64,000 bases of DNA, from the NCBI RefSeq assembly GCF_019130065.1, contig NZ_JAHSPG010000006.1:310001-374000 (forward strand), written 5' to 3'. The translations under genes and the position numbers were made by a program. Positions 62,860-64,000 of the stretch are shown piece by piece; the first letter of the stretch is position 1; each line of letters starts with the position of its first letter. Source of the stretch: Pinibacter aurantiacus (GTDB lineage: Bacteria; Bacteroidota; Bacteroidia; Chitinophagales; Chitinophagaceae). Under the pieces are notes generated by a model, which saw only the letters and a list, made by a program, of their open reading frames with translations, was not told the DNA's origin and ran no database searches.

Positions 62860-63915
62860 ATGGGAGTTATTCTGGGAGTAATTTTTCACTTTATCGGAGG
62901 ATTTGCATCAGGAAGTTTCTACATACCCTATAAAAAAGTAAGAGGCTGGGCCTGGGAAAGCTATTGGATCGTAGGAGGACTTTTTTCCTGGCTCATCGTA
63001 CCACCATTAGCTGCATGGCTAACGGTTCCGGGCTTTTCAGAAATCATTAAGTATACGCCGTCACACATTTTGTGGATCACTTTTTTCTTCGGCATTTTGT
63101 GGGGCATCGGCGGTTTGACATACGGGTTGGGTGTGCGCTATCTGGGCGTATCGCTTGGCAGCACCATTATTCTTGGATTGTGCTCTGTGTTTGGTTCCCT
63201 TATTCCTTCTATCTATTACGATCTGTATCCAAAAGCAGGTAAAGAATCTTTCTCAGACATGCTGCATAGCAGCTGGGGAAAATTGGTATTGCTCGGTATA
63301 ATTGTTTGTACCATCGGTATCATTGTTTGCGGAAGGGCAGGTGTGTTGAAAGAGAAGGAGTTGTCACAAAAAGAAGTGACAGAAGCAAACAAGGAGTTCA
63401 AAATAGGGCTGGGACTTTTTGTGGCGATTGTATCGGGTGTGTTGAGCGCATGTTTTAACTTTGGGTTGGAAGCAGGAAAGTCAATGGCTGAAGAGGCCGT
63501 GAGACAAGGAATGAATCCACTCTATCAAAACAATGTTGTGTATGTTGTGTTGCTTTGGGGCGGACTTACTACCAACTTTATCTGGTGCATGATCTTAAAT
63601 GCACGCAACAAAACATTTGGCGACTATACCAATCAGCAGGCACCCTTATTAAAAAACTACATTTTCTCCGCACTGGCAGGCATCACCTGGTTCTTACAGT
63701 TTTTCTTCTACGGAATGGGAGAAAGCAAACTCGGTAATGGTGCGAGTTCCTGGATACTGCACATGGCATTCATCATACTTGTTGCCAACTTATGGGGACT
63801 GGTTTTGAAAGAATGGAAAGGCACCAGCAAAAAAACATTATCAACCGTATTGGCAGGCATTGTGATATTAATCGTTTCGATTTTAGTAGTGGGTTATGGG
63901 AACTCACTCAAGTAA
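62860..63915 (+). CDS. rhaT: L-rhamnose/proton symporter RhaT
   Basis: A 351-residue inner-membrane permease of the RhaT family with about ten hydrophobic segments. It opens with VILGVIFHFIGGFASGSFYI, then PYKKVRGWAWESYWIVGG, the family-typical start. Later segments include GILWGIGGLTYGLGVRYLGV, SLGSTIILGLCSVFGSLIPS, ILSIVVGYGNS-like end sequence and GITWFLQFFFYGMGESKLGN. It carries L-rhamnose into the cytoplasm with protons. The rhamnosidases upstream would generate the free sugar in the periplasm, and the next gene appears to start rhamnose catabolism. Length and segment number are normal. Confidence 0.95.
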   Translation: MGVILGVIFHFIGGFASGSFYIPYKKVRGWAWESYWIVGGLFSWLIVPPLAAWLTVPGFSEIIKYTPSHILWITFFFGILWGIGGLTYGLGVRYLGVSLGSTIILGLCSVFGSLIPSIYYDLYPKAGKESFSDMLHSSWGKLVLLGIIVCTIGIIVCGRAGVLKEKELSQKEVTEANKEFKIGLGLFVAIVSGVLSACFNFGLEAGKSMAEEAVRQGMNPLYQNNVVYVVLLWGGLTTNFIWCMILNARNKTFGDYTNQQAPLLKNYIFSALAGITWFLQFFFYGMGESKLGNGASSWILHMAFIILVANLWGLVLKEWKGTSKKTLSTVLAGIVILIVSILVVGYGNSLK

Positions 63916-63946
63916 AACAATATTGATTTTTTAAAGCACATAGAAT

Positions 63947-64000
63947 ATGTCGGTTACAACAACATTCAAACACGTGAGTTATTTATGGGATGAAGAAAAA
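63947..64000 (+). CDS. Start of probable rhamnulose-1-phosphate aldolase/lactaldehyde dehydrogenase
   Basis: Only 18 codons are inside the window: MSVTTTFKHVSYLWDEEK. FKHVSYLWDEEK matches my memory of the N-terminus of the bifunctional aldolase/short-chain dehydrogenase (RhaEW type) that follows rhaT in many Bacteroidetes. It starts 31 bp after the rhaT stop. The call rests on this short segment and on context, and the gene continues beyond the window. Confidence 0.6.
   Translation, partial: MSVTTTFKHVSYLWDEEK

Overview
The window comes from a Bacteroidetes genome, most likely a soil- or plant-associated member of the Chitinophagaceae or a close relative (inference). The evidence is a SusC/SusD pair, DUF3826 proteins, secreted enzymes whose signal peptides end in AQ, start codons without Shine-Dalgarno sequences, TTG-N20-TAnnTTTG-like promoters, and many of the dispersed hairpin repeats typical of the phylum. 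It reads as one very large plus-strand polysaccharide utilisation region for pectin, with rhamnose-rich rhamnogalacturonan side chains as the main target. Only the two regulators are on the minus strand.

Layout: (1) 0-15 kb is a run of exported glycosidases: an alpha-uronidase-like TIM-barrel protein, an MGH1-like six-hairpin hydrolase, a GH28 polygalacturonase, a GH95 enzyme with an inserted domain, a GH2 enzyme and a GH106 alpha-L-rhamnosidase. (2) 14.9-16.1 kb is an IS200-like RAYT transposase set between REP-like palindromes. (3) 16-22.6 kb holds a GH43-like propeller protein and a cytoplasmic module: MaoC-type hydratase, two tandem CaiB/BaiF CoA-transferases, an L-fucono/rhamnono-lactonase-like amidohydrolase and a Gfo/Idh/MocA dehydrogenase. 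(4) 22.9-33 kb has a divergent AraC regulator, DUF3826, SusC, SusD, a PL1 pectate lyase and a second DUF3826. (5) 33-61.5 kb is a second enzyme run: a beta-helix/TIM-barrel fusion, GH140 apiosidase, GH43, two sialidase-fold proteins, two GH2, two GH78 rhamnosidases, an STN-esterase fusion, an exported xylose-isomerase-like protein, a GH141-like beta-helix protein, a zinc alcohol dehydrogenase and a DUF5703 six-hairpin enzyme. (6) 61.7-64 kb has a GntR regulator divergent from the rhamnose permease RhaT, followed by the first codons of what looks like the bifunctional rhamnulose-phosphate aldolase/lactaldehyde dehydrogenase.

Working model (inference): PL1 and GH28 cut the galacturonan backbone. 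SusCD imports the oligosaccharides. GH106, GH78, GH2, GH95, GH43, GH140 and GH141 strip the side chains in the periplasm. Released L-rhamnose enters by RhaT and is used by the rha genes at the right edge. The lactonase, dehydrogenase and CoA-transferase module may handle an acidic, deoxy or branched sugar of rhamnogalacturonan by a CoA-thioester route.

The intergenic DNA is unusually rich in repeats. At least eight families of palindromes or tandem repeats occur, many in several copies. In several cases the repeat starts exactly at the stop codon of the upstream gene. No RNA genes, CRISPR arrays or integrases were seen.
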